64,000 bases of DNA from the NCBI GenBank assembly GCA_017052515.1, contig JAFHKR010000038.1, positions 186,001 to 250,000 of the forward strand, given 5' to 3'. How positions within the stretch are numbered: position 1 is the first letter of the stretch; each line of letters starts with the position of its first letter. This document shows, piece by piece, positions 44,167 to 53,849 of the stretch. Source of the stretch: Fictibacillus nanhaiensis. Its GTDB lineage: Bacteria; Bacillota; Bacilli; Bacillales; Fictibacillaceae. Below the pieces are notes generated by a model. It was given only the letters and a program-made list of their open reading frames with translations, did no database searches and had not been told where the DNA came from. The translations under genes were made by a program, and so were the position numbers.

Positions 44167-45459
44167 ATGGAAAAACTGATGATTGAAGGGGGCTATCCTC
44201 TAGAAGGAACGGTCCATATAAGCGGAGCAAAAAATAGTGCGGTGGCGTTGATTCCCGCCACGATATTAGCAGAATCTACCGTTACCATTGAAGGTTTGCC
44301 TAACATATCAGACGTTCGTATACTACGTGATCTGTTAGAGGAAATCGGAGGGGAAGCTTACCTGGATGAGAATCAGACTCTAACGGTTAACCCTGAAAAA
44401 ATGATTGCGATGCCACTGCCGAGCGGAAAAGTGAAAAAGCTGCGTGCTTCTTACTATTTGATGGGGGCAATGCTTGGTCGATTCAAAAAAGCGGTCATCG
44501 GATTGCCAGGAGGCTGTAATCTAGGACCACGTCCGATCGACCAGCACATCAAAGGCTTTGAAGCACTTGGAGCTAAAGTAACAAACGAGCAAGGTGCGAT
44601 CTATCTTCGCGCGGACGAGCTCGTTGGTGCACGAATCTACTTGGACGTTGTGAGTGTTGGGGCGACCATCAACATCATGCTCGCAGCAGTAAGAGCAAAA
44701 GGTCAAACGATCATTGAAAACGCGGCAAAAGAACCTGAGATCATTGATGTGGCTACTCTTTTAACAAGCATGGGTGCGAAGATCAAAGGAGCAGGAACGG
44801 ATGTTATTCGTATCGATGGTGTCGATGAGATGCATGGCTGCCGTCACTCGATCATTCCGGACCGCATTGAAGCGGGAACGTACATGATTCTAGCAGCATC
44901 AATGGGTCAGCAAGTATTGTTAGATAATGTGATTCCTCTACACTTAGAATCTCTCATCGCGAAATTGAGAGAGATGGGTGTATATATCGAAACAAAAGAT
45001 GATCAAGTGCTCGTTTATCGTGGAAAAGATCCTCTGAAGAGCGTTGACATCAAAACGCTCGTCTATCCAGGATTTCCGACGGATCTTCAGCAGCCGTTCA
45101 CTTCACTTTTAACAAGCTCAGAAGGAACGAGCATCGTCACAGATACGATCTACAGCGCACGTTTTAAACATATCGACGAACTTCGCCGTATGGGAGCGAA
45201 TGTGAAAGTAGAAGGACGTTCTGCTATAATAAATGGGCCAGCGAAACTTGAAGGCGCAAAAGTGAAAGCTTCTGACCTTCGTGCTGGAGCGGCGTTAGTT
45301 GTAGCGGGTCTGATGGCTGAAGGAGTTACAGAGATCTCTGGACTTGAGCACATCGATCGCGGCTATGAATCTTTGGTTGATAAGTTAAAAGGACTTGGCG
45401 CTAAAGTTTGGCGTGAGAGCTTAGGTGCAGAAGAGATGGAAGAGCTTAAGAATTCATAA
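44167..45459 (+). CDS. murA2: UDP-N-acetylglucosamine 1-carboxyvinyltransferase, second paralog
   Basis: A 430-residue enolpyruvyl transferase catalysing the first committed step of peptidoglycan synthesis. Lys22-Asn23 (AKNSAV) and the catalytic Cys117 in [12 protein letters not shown], the fosfomycin target, are present. By position between tal and glpX it is the B. subtilis murZ (murAB) equivalent, the secondary MurA of Firmicutes. AAAGGAG lies about 7 bases before the ATG. An inner hairpin CACAA / TTGTG lies in the leader. Confidence 0.93.
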   Translation: MEKLMIEGGYPLEGTVHISGAKNSAVALIPATILAESTVTIEGLPNISDVRILRDLLEEIGGEAYLDENQTLTVNPEKMIAMPLPSGKVKKLRASYYLMGAMLGRFKKAVIGLPGGCNLGPRPIDQHIKGFEALGAKVTNEQGAIYLRADELVGARIYLDVVSVGATINIMLAAVRAKGQTIIENAAKEPEIIDVATLLTSMGAKIKGAGTDVIRIDGVDEMHGCRHSIIPDRIEAGTYMILAASMGQQVLLDNVIPLHLESLIAKLREMGVYIETKDDQVLVYRGKDPLKSVDIKTLVYPGFPTDLQQPFTSLLTSSEGTSIVTDTIYSARFKHIDELRRMGANVKVEGRSAIINGPAKLEGAKVKASDLRAGAALVVAGLMAEGVTEISGLEHIDRGYESLVDKLKGLGAKVWRESLGAEEMEELKNS

Positions 45460-45469
45460 GTTAAAACGA

Positions 45470-45498
45470 GAAATCACCATCACCTGGTGATTTTTCTT
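45470..45498 (+). terminator. terminator of murA2
   Basis: AAATCACCA pairs with TGGTGATTT, followed by TTC. Confidence 0.7.
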
Positions 45499-45542
45499 CA
45501 GGATAATTATGTAAGCGGTTAAAGTATGGGGAGGGAACAAAC

Positions 45543-46511
45543 ATGGAGAGAAGTTTATCGATGGAGCTTGTTCGTGTAACAGAAGCGGCAGCTCTTGCAT
45601 CAGCACGTTGGATGGGAAGAGGAAAGAAAGACGAAGCGGATGATGCAGCCACAACTGCGATGCGTAACGTTTTTGATACGGTTCCGATGAAAGGTACTGT
45701 TGTGATCGGTGAAGGCGAGATGGATGAAGCTCCTATGCTTTATATCGGAGAAAAACTAGGGACAGGCTACGGTCCTCGCGTAGATGTTGCAGTCGATCCG
45801 TTAGAAGGAACGAACATCGTAGCATCCGGAACGTGGAACGCATTGGCTGTTCTAGCGATCGCAGACCACGGAAACCTGCTTCACGCACCAGACATGTACA
45901 TGGACAAGATCGCCGTTGGGCGTGAGAGTGTAGGGAAGATCGACATCAACGCACCTGTTATTGATAACTTACGAGCAGTAGCAGAAGCGAAAAATAAGAA
46001 TATTGAAGACTTGGTAGCGGTTATCTTAGATCGACCTCGTCACGAACAGATCATCCAAGATATTCGTGAAGCGGGTGCGCGTATCAAGCTGATTTCAGAT
46101 GGCGATGTAGCGGCAGCGATCAATACGGCGTTTGATGATACGGGTGTAGATATCTTATTCGGTTCTGGTGGAGCTCCTGAAGGTGTAATCGCAGCCGTTG
46201 CGTTAAAATGCCTTGGCGGAGAGCTTCAAGGAAAGCTTCTTCCTCAAAATGATGAAGAATTAGAACGCTGCAAACGCATGGGCATCGATGACGTGAATCG
46301 TGTATTGTACATGGACGACCTTGTAAAAGGCGACGATGCGATCTTTGCTGCAACAGGCGTTACAGACGGAGAGCTTTTAAAAGGAGTACGTTTTGACGGG
46401 TCGACGGGTACAACGCAATCCGTTGTTATGCGTGCGAAGTCAGGAACCGTACGATTTATCGATGGAAGACACAGCTTGAAGAAGAAACCAGATCTTGTGA
46501 TCAAACCATAA
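45543..46511 (+). CDS. glpX: class II fructose-1,6-bisphosphatase
   Basis: A 322-residue GlpX-type phosphatase of gluconeogenesis (B. subtilis YwjI). Signatures are [19 protein letters not shown] near the N-terminus, [16 protein letters not shown] and [11 protein letters not shown], which provide the metal-binding acidic residues, and [21 protein letters not shown] precedes the ATG. It sits between murA2 and rho with terminators on both sides. Functionally it opposes the aldolase/phosphofructokinase direction. Confidence 0.94.
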   Translation: MERSLSMELVRVTEAAALASARWMGRGKKDEADDAATTAMRNVFDTVPMKGTVVIGEGEMDEAPMLYIGEKLGTGYGPRVDVAVDPLEGTNIVASGTWNALAVLAIADHGNLLHAPDMYMDKIAVGRESVGKIDINAPVIDNLRAVAEAKNKNIEDLVAVILDRPRHEQIIQDIREAGARIKLISDGDVAAAINTAFDDTGVDILFGSGGAPEGVIAAVALKCLGGELQGKLLPQNDEELERCKRMGIDDVNRVLYMDDLVKGDDAIFAATGVTDGELLKGVRFDGSTGTTQSVVMRAKSGTVRFIDGRHSLKKKPDLVIKP

Positions 46512-46518
46512 ATGAGAG

Positions 46519-46550
46519 GGAAGGCCGGACAAGTAGTCCGGTCTTTCCGT
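46519..46550 (+). terminator. terminator of glpX
   Basis: AAGGCCGGAC-AAGTA-GTCCGGTCTT with a modest T run. Confidence 0.8.
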
Positions 46551-46839
46551 TACAATTACATGAATTAATCTTAGTTTCAGTTGCAAAAGCTCAGCATGTA
46601 TTGTAAATTCTCGTTAGAAGTCATTTACTTCTGAGTTTCTGTTGCTTGATTAAAGACTCAATATGTGGTTAAAATAAGAAGTATGATTCATTAGGTTAAT
46701 ATTTTCTTCATACCCACTAATACCCTTTACTTTCAAAGGAACTCCTTCCATTAAAAAAACCAAAACCAAACCAACATAAAAAATCCCATTTCAATCATAA
46801 ACAAAAAGATAGTTATTAATAGAAAAGCGTGGTGTCACT
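46551..46839 (+). promoter_or_regulatory. long rho leader with C/A-rich tract
   Basis: 290 bases without a gene. 46733-46812 is rich in C and A and almost free of G (for instance ACCAAAACCAAACCAAC), the composition of a Rho utilisation site. B. subtilis rho is autoregulated by Rho-dependent termination in its leader, so the same is likely here. A promoter upstream is not clear. Confidence 0.5.
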
Positions 46840-48126
46840 ATGGGGATAGATTTAGCAACATTAGAGACAAAGAAATTAAAAGAGCTTTATGAGCTTGCCA
46901 AACAATATAATATTCAGTATTACGGTAAATTAACAAAGCGTGAATTGATGTTTTCTATTCTGAAAGCACAAGCAGAGCTTGATGGTTATTCCTTTATGGA
47001 AGGTGTATTAGAGATCATTCCGAACGAAGGATTCGGCTTCTTACGTCCGATCAACTATTCACCAAGTTCTCAAGATATCTACATCTCAGCTTCACAGATC
47101 CGTCGATTCGATCTAAGAAACGGAGATAAAGTATCTGGAAAAGTTCGTCCTCCAAAGGAAAACGAACGTTATTATGGGCTTTTACAAGTGAATGCGGTGA
47201 ATGGTGAGGACCCTGAAACGGCAAAAGAACGCGTGCATTTCCCTGCACTGACGGCTCTTTATCCAGAAAAGAAGATGGTTATGGAGACAACGAGCAACAA
47301 TATTTCAACGCGTATCATCGATATGATGGCGCCAGTTGGGTTTGGTCAGCGTGGTCTGATCGTCGCTCCGCCAAAAGCGGGTAAGACAAGCTTGCTGAAG
47401 GAAATCGCACACAGTGTGACAACGAACAACCCGCAAGCAGAGCTGATCGTCTTGTTGATCGATGAGCGTCCTGAGGAAGTAACCGATATCGAACGTTCTG
47501 TAAAAGGAGACGTTGTAAGTTCAACGTTTGATGAAGTACCAGAAAACCATATCAAAGTAGCAGAGCTCGTATTAGAGCGTGCGATGCGTCTAGTTGAGCA
47601 CAAGAAGGATGTTGTCATCCTGCTCGATAGCATCACTCGTCTTGCTCGTGCATACAACCTTGTTATCCCGCCAAGCGGTCGTACATTATCTGGTGGTATC
47701 GATCCTGCTGCGTTCCACCGTCCGAAGCGTTTCTTCGGGGCTGCTCGTAATATCGAAGAAGGCGGAAGCTTAACGATTTTAGCAACGGCACTCGTAGATA
47801 CGGGATCTCGTATGGATGATGTCATTTACGAGGAATTTAAAGGAACAGGAAACATGGAGCTTCACTTAGACCGCAAGCTGGCAGAGCGCCGTATTTTCCC
47901 TGCGATCGACATTCGCCGTTCTGGAACGAGAAAAGAAGAGATGCTTATCGCGAAAGATCATCTTGAGGCACTTTGGTCGATCCGTAAGACGATGGATGAC
48001 TCGTTTGATTTCGTAGATAAGTTCATGAAACGTATGCGTAAAACAGAGAATAACGAAGAGTTTTTCGAGCTGTTTGAAAGTGAAAAAAAGGGAACGCCAA
48101 AGCGTGCTAAACCCGTAACAAACTAA
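46840..48126 (+). CDS. rho: transcription termination factor Rho
   Basis: A 428-residue hexameric RNA helicase. The N-terminal domain with the RNA-binding cold-shock-like region ([21 protein letters not shown]) is followed by the ATPase core: Walker [15 protein letters not shown], Walker [17 protein letters not shown], and the Q/R loops near [17 protein letters not shown]. The C-terminal 20 residues differ from B. subtilis, which is usual. The SD is poor (GTGGTGTC), notable for this gene set and consistent with tight self-control. Confidence 0.96.
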   Translation: MGIDLATLETKKLKELYELAKQYNIQYYGKLTKRELMFSILKAQAELDGYSFMEGVLEIIPNEGFGFLRPINYSPSSQDIYISASQIRRFDLRNGDKVSGKVRPPKENERYYGLLQVNAVNGEDPETAKERVHFPALTALYPEKKMVMETTSNNISTRIIDMMAPVGFGQRGLIVAPPKAGKTSLLKEIAHSVTTNNPQAELIVLLIDERPEEVTDIERSVKGDVVSSTFDEVPENHIKVAELVLERAMRLVEHKKDVVILLDSITRLARAYNLVIPPSGRTLSGGIDPAAFHRPKRFFGAARNIEEGGSLTILATALVDTGSRMDDVIYEEFKGTGNMELHLDRKLAERRIFPAIDIRRSGTRKEEMLIAKDHLEALWSIRKTMDDSFDFVDKFMKRMRKTENNEEFFELFESEKKGTPKRAKPVTN

Positions 48127-48139
48127 CGAAAAAGTATGG

Positions 48140-48168
48140 TTGCAAATGGGTTTTGTCCCTGTTATACT
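48140..48168 (+). promoter_or_regulatory. sigma-A promoter of rpmE2
   Basis: TTGCAA (48140-48145), 17 bases, TATACT (48163-48168). Confidence 0.65.
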
Positions 48169-48187
48169 ATTTTTATGTGTTTATAAC

Positions 48188-48211
48188 TCTGTCTCCGCAT
48201 AGGAAACAGGG
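48188..48211 (+). promoter_or_regulatory. leader hairpin of L31 mRNA
   Basis: CTGTCTCC-GCATA-GGAAACAG, directly upstream of the SD. Firmicute L31 genes are known to carry autoregulatory leader hairpins; that this is one is inferred. Confidence 0.4.
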
Positions 48212-48230
48212 CAGAAGGAGTGGAATTAGA

Positions 48231-48476
48231 ATGAAACAAGGAATTCATCCGAATTATAAAAAGGTTATCTTTGTTGACGCTCAAAGCGGATTTAGCTTCC
48301 TTTCAGGATCAACTTTGTCTTCAAGCGAGACAATGAAGTGGGAAGACGGTAACGAATATCCAGTAATCAAAGTGGATGTTAGTTCTGACACTCACCCGTT
48401 CTACACAGGACGTCAGAAGTTCTCTGATGTTGGTGGACGTGTTGACCGCTTTAAGAAGAAATACAACCTTAAGTAA
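48231..48476 (+). CDS. rpmE2: ribosomal protein L31, type B (zinc-free)
   Basis: An 81-residue L31 of type B: the [24 protein letters not shown] end is typical, it is longer than the 66-residue type A protein, and it has no cysteine at all, so it lacks the CxxC zinc motif. B. subtilis has the zinc-binding RpmE at this position after rho and a type B paralog (YtiA) elsewhere under Zur. Here the locus carries type B. AGAAGGAG precedes ATG 48231; the longer reading from 48153 spans the promoter and leader. Confidence 0.92.
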   Translation: MKQGIHPNYKKVIFVDAQSGFSFLSGSTLSSSETMKWEDGNEYPVIKVDVSSDTHPFYTGRQKFSDVGGRVDRFKKKYNLK

Positions 48477-48490
48477 TTTGTTGCAAGTAA

Positions 48491-48524
48491 AAGGGCAGGA
48501 GTCTTTCTTGCCCTTTTTTCTTTT
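48491..48524 (+). terminator. terminator of rpmE2
   Basis: AAAAGGGCA pairs with TGCCCTTTT, then TTCTTTTG. Confidence 0.85.
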
Positions 48525-48688
48525 GTATTTTATAGAAAACAAGAACTCGGTAACTGTTTTGATGGACCGGGTTTTTTATACGCCTTAAAAGGAGTCGAGC
48601 ACTCCAGTACCGAACGTTTATGTATGGTAGAACATCATACATTTCGTACATACTAAAGGAAAGATTGTTGCGAAAGGGGGAGCAGGCC

Positions 48689-49315
48689 ATGTATGTGATG
48701 AATCAAAATGGCTGGATCGAATTGATCTGCGGCAGCATGTTCTCTGGAAAATCAGAAGAACTTATTCGCCGCGTAAGAAGAGCGACGTATGCAAAGCAAA
48801 AAGTACAGGTGTTTAAGCCGCTGATCGATAACCGCTATAGCGAGGAATCGGTTGTGTCTCATAACGGAACAGCTGTTATGGCTGAACCAGTCGGACGTTC
48901 TGTGGAAATCTTAAAAAACGTATTGCCTGAAACCGAAGTCGTAGCGATCGACGAAGTGCAATTCTTTGATGAAGATATCATCCCAGTTGCTCAAGAATTA
49001 GCGGATCAAGGACTGCGCGTTATCGTTGCAGGGCTAGATCAAGACTTTAAAGGCGAGCCGTTCGGACCCGTTCCAAAAATGATGGCTCTTGCTGAACATG
49101 TGACAAAGCTTCAAGCGATCTGCATGGTTTGTGGATCACCTGCGAGCCGCACACAGCGTTTGATCGATGGCAGACCTGCTTCTTACGATGATCCAGTGAT
49201 TCTAGTGGGAGCATCCGAGTCATATGAACCGCGCTGCCGCCATTGTCATGAAGTACCAGGAAAGAAAAGAAACCTCCTATCAAGCGCAGAGGGCTTAGAA
49301 GGTCGGTTGAAATAG
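48689..49315 (+). CDS. tdk: thymidine kinase
   Basis: A 208-residue type II thymidine kinase of the pyrimidine salvage pathway. P-loop [14 protein letters not shown], Walker [12 protein letters not shown], and the zinc-binding lasso with [13 protein letters not shown] and [12 protein letters not shown] are complete. AAAGGGGGAG precedes ATG 48689 by about 8 bases; the frame is open upstream to 48620 without an SD. The order rho, L31, tdk, prfA follows B. subtilis, although three other genes intervene before prfA here. Confidence 0.95.
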   Translation: MYVMNQNGWIELICGSMFSGKSEELIRRVRRATYAKQKVQVFKPLIDNRYSEESVVSHNGTAVMAEPVGRSVEILKNVLPETEVVAIDEVQFFDEDIIPVAQELADQGLRVIVAGLDQDFKGEPFGPVPKMMALAEHVTKLQAICMVCGSPASRTQRLIDGRPASYDDPVILVGASESYEPRCRHCHEVPGKKRNLLSSAEGLEGRLK

Positions 49316-49330
49316 TGTGATTTTATATTG

Positions 49331-49363
49331 TCCGGGAGCTTTGTGCTCTCGGGCTTTTTTTGA
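49331..49363 (+). terminator. terminator of tdk
   Basis: CCGGGAG pairs with CTCTCGG, followed by GCTTTTTTT. Confidence 0.85.
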
Positions 49364-49395
49364 TGTTGGTAGGACTGAGGTAGCGTGCAGGTGGA

Positions 49396-49525
49396 GTCGA
49401 AAAATGTCGCGGCGTGTCGACTCGTGGATAAATGGCCAAAACTTGTGGATTGAACGAAAGAATTTATGGATTGAAGGCTAAAACTTTTGGATTCAAGCTC
49501 CAAATTTGTGGATTCATCGCTACAT
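49396..49525 (+). repeat. 21-bp array A5, five units
   Basis: Leader AGTCGAAAAATGTCGCGGCG and TGTCG, then units with core ACTTGTGGATTGAACG at 49420, 49441, 49462, 49483 and 49504, exactly 21 bases apart. About 35 bases after the tdk terminator. Confidence 0.85.
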
Positions 49526-49568
49526 TTGAAAATCATCCTCTTAGAAACGGCTACCAACTTAACATAAT

Positions 49569-49606
49569 CACCTCCTGAACAGGAAATCCTAACAATATGG
49601 GAGGTG
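49569..49606 (+). promoter_or_regulatory. SD-masking inverted repeat
   Basis: CACCTCC (49569-49575) is perfectly complementary to GGAGGTG (49600-49606), which contains the SD of the lipoprotein gene. Confidence 0.4.
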
Positions 49607-49612
49607 TTTATA

Positions 49613-50083
49613 GTGAAAAAGGCAATATATGCGCCGCTTTTCGCACTATTGGTAACAACAGCATGTTCACCTATGCAGTCTTATAAAGAAGAAGGGGCAA
49701 AAATAGAGCCTGCCGCTCATGAAGATAAACGGGATATTCGGGATAACCTGTTTGGTCATGGGATTATCAATTACCACCTAACCAAAAATGAACCAAGAAC
49801 CAACTATAGCTATGACACGAACATGAATCCGAATGATTATCGAACGATGAACACTACGCGTTTTGATCTGTCCGATGATCAAGATATGATTCGTCAGGCT
49901 GTTATTGATTCATCTGGGATCAATCCACAGATGGTCACAATTAACGGAAATTATGCTCACATCCACGTGAATGTGCCGCATGATATGTCTAAAAAGGAAC
50001 GTGCAGCTACGCATCGTAAAATCATGAACGCAGTAGAAAGAGCTGTTCCACGATATAACTTCTCACTAAAGATCGATCACTAA
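49613..50083 (+). CDS. YhcN/YlaJ-like spore lipoprotein
   Basis: A 156-residue predicted lipoprotein starting at GTG 49613, 8 bases after GGGAGGTG. The signal peptide ends in the lipobox VTTACS. The C-terminal half (FDLSDDQDMIRQAVIDSSGINPQMVTINGNYAHIHVNVPHDM) has the pattern of the YhcN/YlaJ sporulation lipoproteins that sit in the spore membranes. The assignment rests on pattern and on spore-former context, so it is moderate. It converges on the CoA-disulfide reductase gene across a palindrome. Confidence 0.65.
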   Translation: MKKAIYAPLFALLVTTACSPMQSYKEEGAKIEPAAHEDKRDIRDNLFGHGIINYHLTKNEPRTNYSYDTNMNPNDYRTMNTTRFDLSDDQDMIRQAVIDSSGINPQMVTINGNYAHIHVNVPHDMSKKERAATHRKIMNAVERAVPRYNFSLKIDH

Positions 50084-50086
50084 AGT

Positions 50087-50137
50087 GGGAAATAAAACGG
50101 GAAATGGGGTCAGACCCCATTTCCCATATTATTTCCC
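50087..50137. repeat. 51-bp two-tier palindrome with GGGGTCAGACCCC core
   Basis: The core is flanked by GGGAAAT / ATTTCCC twice on each side. It lies between convergent genes and its right arm provides the last codons and stop (GGGAAATAA read leftward) of the reductase gene. Confidence 0.8.
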
Positions 50138-51463
50138 AAGTCTTCGAGCGGCCTGTTGGATGGGGTCCCATGACCCGTTATACGGAGGGGCGTATGCCAG
50201 ATCCAAATCTGCCAATTCCTCTACATCCATCTCATGATAAAGGGCCGTTGCGAGCACGTCGATCCTTTTATCTACGCCTTCTTCACCGATGATTTGTGCA
50301 CCAAGTAGCTTCTCTGTCTCTTTATGATACGTTAATTTTATTTCTAACTTCTTCGGATCAGGATAATAGCTGGCATGATTTCTTGATGTAATCTTGATCT
50401 CTGAAAAAGGAATGTTCAGCTGTTCTGCTTCTTTATTTGATAATCCTGTTTTTCCAAGTGTTAGATCCATGAACTGGATGATAGAGGTACCTACGATTCC
50501 TCTAAATGGTTTCTTCATACCAACCATGTTCAAACCGGCGATCCGCCCTTGTTTGTTCGCTGTCGTTCCTAGCGGAATGTGATCATTTAGTTTTTTAACT
50601 CGGTGATAATGGGTCGCGCAATCACCTGCCGCATACACACCATTCACACTCGTTTCCATCGTCTCATTTACAACGATCACTCCTTGCTCATTAAGTGCCA
50701 CGTCCGTTTCTTTCAAAAATCCTGTGTTCGGTGACACACCGACAGACACGATCACAAGGTCAGTTGGATAATCTTTTTTAGCCGTTTTTACAAATTGAAC
50801 GTGATCGTCGCCTTTAAAACCGAGCACTTCTTCTTCTAAACAAAGTTCGATGCCATGTTTTTCTGCTTCTTCATGTATGAGTGGAGCAAAATCATGATCA
50901 AAGATATTTCCTAACTGGTTGCTCCGCTGGATGATACGTACCTTTTTACCGAGTCGTAGTACGTTTTCGGCCATCTCAAGACCGATGTATCCTCCACCGA
51001 TGATGGTTACGTTCTGAACATCTTTTAACCCGGCCATAAGGTCCTCAGCATCTGGAATCGTTTTGAGTGGGTAGATGCCCTTTAGATGCAATCCTGTCCA
51101 TTGCTTCGGTATGATGGGGCTAACACCTGTTGCGACTAAGAGTTTATCGTACGGAACCTCAAAGGATTCCCCTGTTTTCGTATGTACACCGGAGACTGTT
51201 TTAGAGGTAGTATCTATAGCTTTTACTTCGTGAAACGTACGCGCATCCATGCCGTATTTTTCACGGAACGTCTCAATACTGCGAGCGATAAGTTCATCAG
51301 TAGAAGGGATGAGTCCGCCTACAACATAAGGAAGTCCACATTGTCCATAAGAATAGATACCGCCTTTTTCAAGAACCGTGATGTCAGCATCTTTTTCGTT
51401 TCGAACAATCTGCATCGCGGCACTCATGCCAGCCGCATCTCCACCAATAATGCAATATTTCAT
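50129..51463 (-). CDS. cdr: CoA-disulfide reductase
   Basis: A 444-residue FAD/NAD(P)H pyridine nucleotide-disulfide oxidoreductase. The FAD motif IIGGDAAGMSAA opens the protein; the single redox Cys42 in YSYGQCGLPYVVGG is the mark of CoA-disulfide reductases, as opposed to the two-Cys family; the second nucleotide motif TIIGGGYIGLEMAEN is at about 150 and the FAD closing motif GVYAAGDCA at about 280. Bacilli use CoA and bacillithiol for redox control, so it would keep CoA reduced. GGAGCTG precedes the ATG. The final LGK and stop come from the GGGAAATAA palindrome arm. Confidence 0.85.
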   Translation of the reverse strand: MKYCIIGGDAAGMSAAMQIVRNEKDADITVLEKGGIYSYGQCGLPYVVGGLIPSTDELIARSIETFREKYGMDARTFHEVKAIDTTSKTVSGVHTKTGESFEVPYDKLLVATGVSPIIPKQWTGLHLKGIYPLKTIPDAEDLMAGLKDVQNVTIIGGGYIGLEMAENVLRLGKKVRIIQRSNQLGNIFDHDFAPLIHEEAEKHGIELCLEEEVLGFKGDDHVQFVKTAKKDYPTDLVIVSVGVSPNTGFLKETDVALNEQGVIVVNETMETSVNGVYAAGDCATHYHRVKKLNDHIPLGTTANKQGRIAGLNMVGMKKPFRGIVGTSIIQFMDLTLGKTGLSNKEAEQLNIPFSEIKITSRNHASYYPDPKKLEIKLTYHKETEKLLGAQIIGEEGVDKRIDVLATALYHEMDVEELADLDLAYAPPYNGSWDPIQQAARRLGK

Positions 51464-51616
51464 CTGATCAGCTCCTTACGTCTCTCTAACCATATAGTAT
51501 TCCCATTGTTTCGAAAAAAGTAACGTTACCTGTATGATGCCACAACTCTCTTCATTTTGACCAACAAGAAGTACAGAGTTAAAACGAACTATGATAGTAG
51601 AAAGAGGTGGTGGACT

Positions 51617-51943
51617 GTGCTAGAGATCAAATCGAACGGAACGGACTGGAACGCACCGGTTCAGCCGATTCATACACTGATAAAAAAACTTGAACAAAAG
51701 CCATTGGATCCTGTCTATGAGGGCATGGGCAATTTTATTATTAAATATAAAAATGAAAATCAGACCGACAACCCGCGTTATATTGGCTGTACGCATTTTC
51801 TTGGACATTTTGCGACCATTCCTTATGTGTTTAACGTGATCACGAATGAAAAAGTGGTGATAGAGGAGCTGACAAAAGCGATTCGAATGAACCAAGAGCG
51901 TCTTGATTATGAGCAGTTGCGTCGCAATATCTTTTCCTATTAA
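51617..51943 (+). CDS. conserved-looking hypothetical protein
   Basis: About 108 residues, which I do not recognise. I choose GTG 51617, 7 bases after AGAGGTGG; the frame is open upstream to a TTG at 51557, but that would place this SD inside the gene. It is a soluble protein with mixed beta and helical character (NFIIKYKNENQ, THFLGHFATIPYVFNVITNEKV, then a helical charged end). It precedes the MOSC gene on the same strand by 42 bases and may be cotranscribed. Confidence 0.55.
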   Translation: MLEIKSNGTDWNAPVQPIHTLIKKLEQKPLDPVYEGMGNFIIKYKNENQTDNPRYIGCTHFLGHFATIPYVFNVITNEKVVIEELTKAIRMNQERLDYEQLRRNIFSY

Positions 51944-51985
51944 TTTCCTTTTGTCCTGTGCTATGCTTTTCATGAGGTGAGGGGA

Positions 51986-52630
51986 ATGAAGGGGAATGTA
52001 GCATCTTTGAACATTAAGCTCCCAGAAGAAGTGGAGACACAAACTAAAACTTTTTTTACAGCCTACAATAAAACGCCGCAGCAGCAACCTGTTTTTTTAC
52101 ATATAACACACTTTGAAGGTGACGGAGTAGGGAATACGAAGCACCATGGTGGAACAGATAAAGCAGTCTGTGTGTATCCCTTTGAGCATTATGAAAAGTG
52201 GACGACGGAACTCGATTTAGAAGTTCCATTATCTATCCCGGCGTTCGGTGAAAACCTTACTGTTAAAGGTCTCTTGGAAGATGATGTCTGTATTGGTGAC
52301 GTGTTTCAATTAGGTGAAGCAATCGTGCAGATCACACAGCCTCGTCAGCCTTGTCAAACATTAGCTTCTATCCTTTGCCGGCCAGATATGATCAAAAAGG
52401 TAGTAGATACGGGGCGAACCGGTTATTACCTTCGCGTTCTAAAAGAAGGGATAGTTACAGCGGGTGATGAGATGTTGCTGATCGAAAAGCACCCTGCACG
52501 TATTTCTGTAACAGAATCCAATCAGATCAAGTATGGATTTGTAATAGATGCTGAAAAAATTCAAAGATTGATCGAAGTAAAAGAATTGGCTGAATCGATG
52601 AGAGAGTCGCTGCAAAAACGGAAAATGTAA
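51986..52630 (+). CDS. MOSC-domain protein
   Basis: About 214 residues, YiiM-like. MOSC features are HHGGTDKAVCVYPFEHYEKW near residue 52, FGENLTV, GDVFQLGEAIVQITQPRQPCQT (with the conserved Cys) and the C-terminal YLRVLKEG...GDE segment. MOSC proteins handle sulfur from or to molybdenum cofactor, or N-hydroxylated bases. TGAGGTGAGGGG suits ATG 51986; a GTG at 51977 sits in the SD. No molybdenum genes are nearby. Confidence 0.82.
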   Translation: MKGNVASLNIKLPEEVETQTKTFFTAYNKTPQQQPVFLHITHFEGDGVGNTKHHGGTDKAVCVYPFEHYEKWTTELDLEVPLSIPAFGENLTVKGLLEDDVCIGDVFQLGEAIVQITQPRQPCQTLASILCRPDMIKKVVDTGRTGYYLRVLKEGIVTAGDEMLLIEKHPARISVTESNQIKYGFVIDAEKIQRLIEVKELAESMRESLQKRKM

Positions 52631-52648
52631 ATATCGTCTCAAGTTTCA

Positions 52649-52690
52649 TAAGGGCTCTCTTTTTAAGGAAAGAGCGGCCTTTTTTATTGA
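52649..52690 (+). terminator. terminator of MOSC gene
   Basis: AAGGGCTCT and flanking bases pair with AGAGCGGCCTT across a TTTTTAAGGAAA loop, followed by TTTTATT. Confidence 0.6.
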
Positions 52691-52774
52691 TTTTATTCCT
52701 TTTTGCTTTTGACTGTAAGACCTGTAATAGTCTATAATTATAATGTTATGCATATAAAACAGAGGTGAAAAACC

Positions 52775-53848
52775 ATGTTAGAACGTTTAGAGACGATCGA
52801 AGCAAGATACGACAAGTTAAATGAATTACTCAGTGATCCTGAGGTTATAAATGATACGAACAAGCTGCGCGATTATTCAAAAGAGCAATCTTCCCTTCAA
52901 GAAACGGTAGCGGTTTACCGTGAGTTTAAAGAAGCGAAAGAGCAATTAGATGAAGCTAAATTAATGCTCGAAGATAAGCTTGATGCTGAGATGACTGCGA
53001 TGGTAAAAGAAGAGATCTCGGGTCTTAACCAACAGATTGAAGAGTTTACAGCTCAGTTGAAAATTCTATTGCTTCCAAAAGATCCGAACGATGACAAGAA
53101 CGTTATCGTCGAGGTTCGTGGTGCAGCAGGTGGAGACGAGGCAGCACTTTTCGCGGGTGACCTTTACCGTATGTACACACGTTATGCAGAGATGCAAGGA
53201 TGGAAGTCTGAAGTAATCGAAGCTTCATACACAGAGCTTGGCGGATACAAAGAGATCATCTTTATGATCAATGGTGCGGGTGCTTATTCGAAGCTTAAAT
53301 ATGAAAACGGCGCACACCGTGTTCAGCGTGTTCCTTCAACAGAATCAGGCGGACGTATCCATACGTCTACAGCGACGGTTGCTGTACTGCCAGAGGCTGA
53401 AGAGGTTGAAGTTGAGATTCATGAAAAAGACGTTCGTGTTGATACGTTTACATCATCAGGTCCTGGGGGGCAGTCGGTAAACACGACTCAATCAGCGGTT
53501 CGTTTAACACATGTTCCTACAGGTACGGTTGTATCGTGTCAGGATGAGAAGTCACAGATCAAGAACAAAGAAAAAGCGATGAAGGTTCTTCGTGCTCGTG
53601 TATATGATAAGATTCAACGAGAAATACAAAAAGAATATGATGAAACACGTAAGAGTGCGGTTGGTTCTGGAGACCGTTCAGAGCGTATTCGTACGTACAA
53701 CTTCCCGCAAAACCGTGTTACCGATCACCGTATCGGTTTAACGATTCAAAAGCTTGATCAAATCCTTCTTGGTAAGATGGATGAGTTCGTTGAAGCATTG
53801 ATTACAGAAGATCAAACAAGCAAGATGAAAGCTCAGGCGGACGCGTAA
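52775..53848 (+). CDS. prfA: peptide chain release factor 1
   Basis: A 357-residue class I release factor reading UAA and UAG. The stop-codon recognition region [14 protein letters not shown] carries P-S-T where RF1 has PxT, and the catalytic loop [18 protein letters not shown] carries GGQ, the glutamine that PrmC methylates. AGAGGTGAA lies about 9 bases before the ATG. The stop of prfA and the start of prmC are one base apart, so the factor and its methylase are coupled. Confidence 0.96.
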   Translation: MLERLETIEARYDKLNELLSDPEVINDTNKLRDYSKEQSSLQETVAVYREFKEAKEQLDEAKLMLEDKLDAEMTAMVKEEISGLNQQIEEFTAQLKILLLPKDPNDDKNVIVEVRGAAGGDEAALFAGDLYRMYTRYAEMQGWKSEVIEASYTELGGYKEIIFMINGAGAYSKLKYENGAHRVQRVPSTESGGRIHTSTATVAVLPEAEEVEVEIHEKDVRVDTFTSSGPGGQSVNTTQSAVRLTHVPTGTVVSCQDEKSQIKNKEKAMKVLRARVYDKIQREIQKEYDETRKSAVGSGDRSERIRTYNFPQNRVTDHRIGLTIQKLDQILLGKMDEFVEALITEDQTSKMKAQADA

Positions 53849-53849
53849 A

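Noticed and set aside
45510..45523. TGTAAGCGGTTAAA upstream of glpX as a cre site
   Set aside because: Two mismatches at conserved consensus positions, and carbon catabolite control of glpX at this point has no other support.
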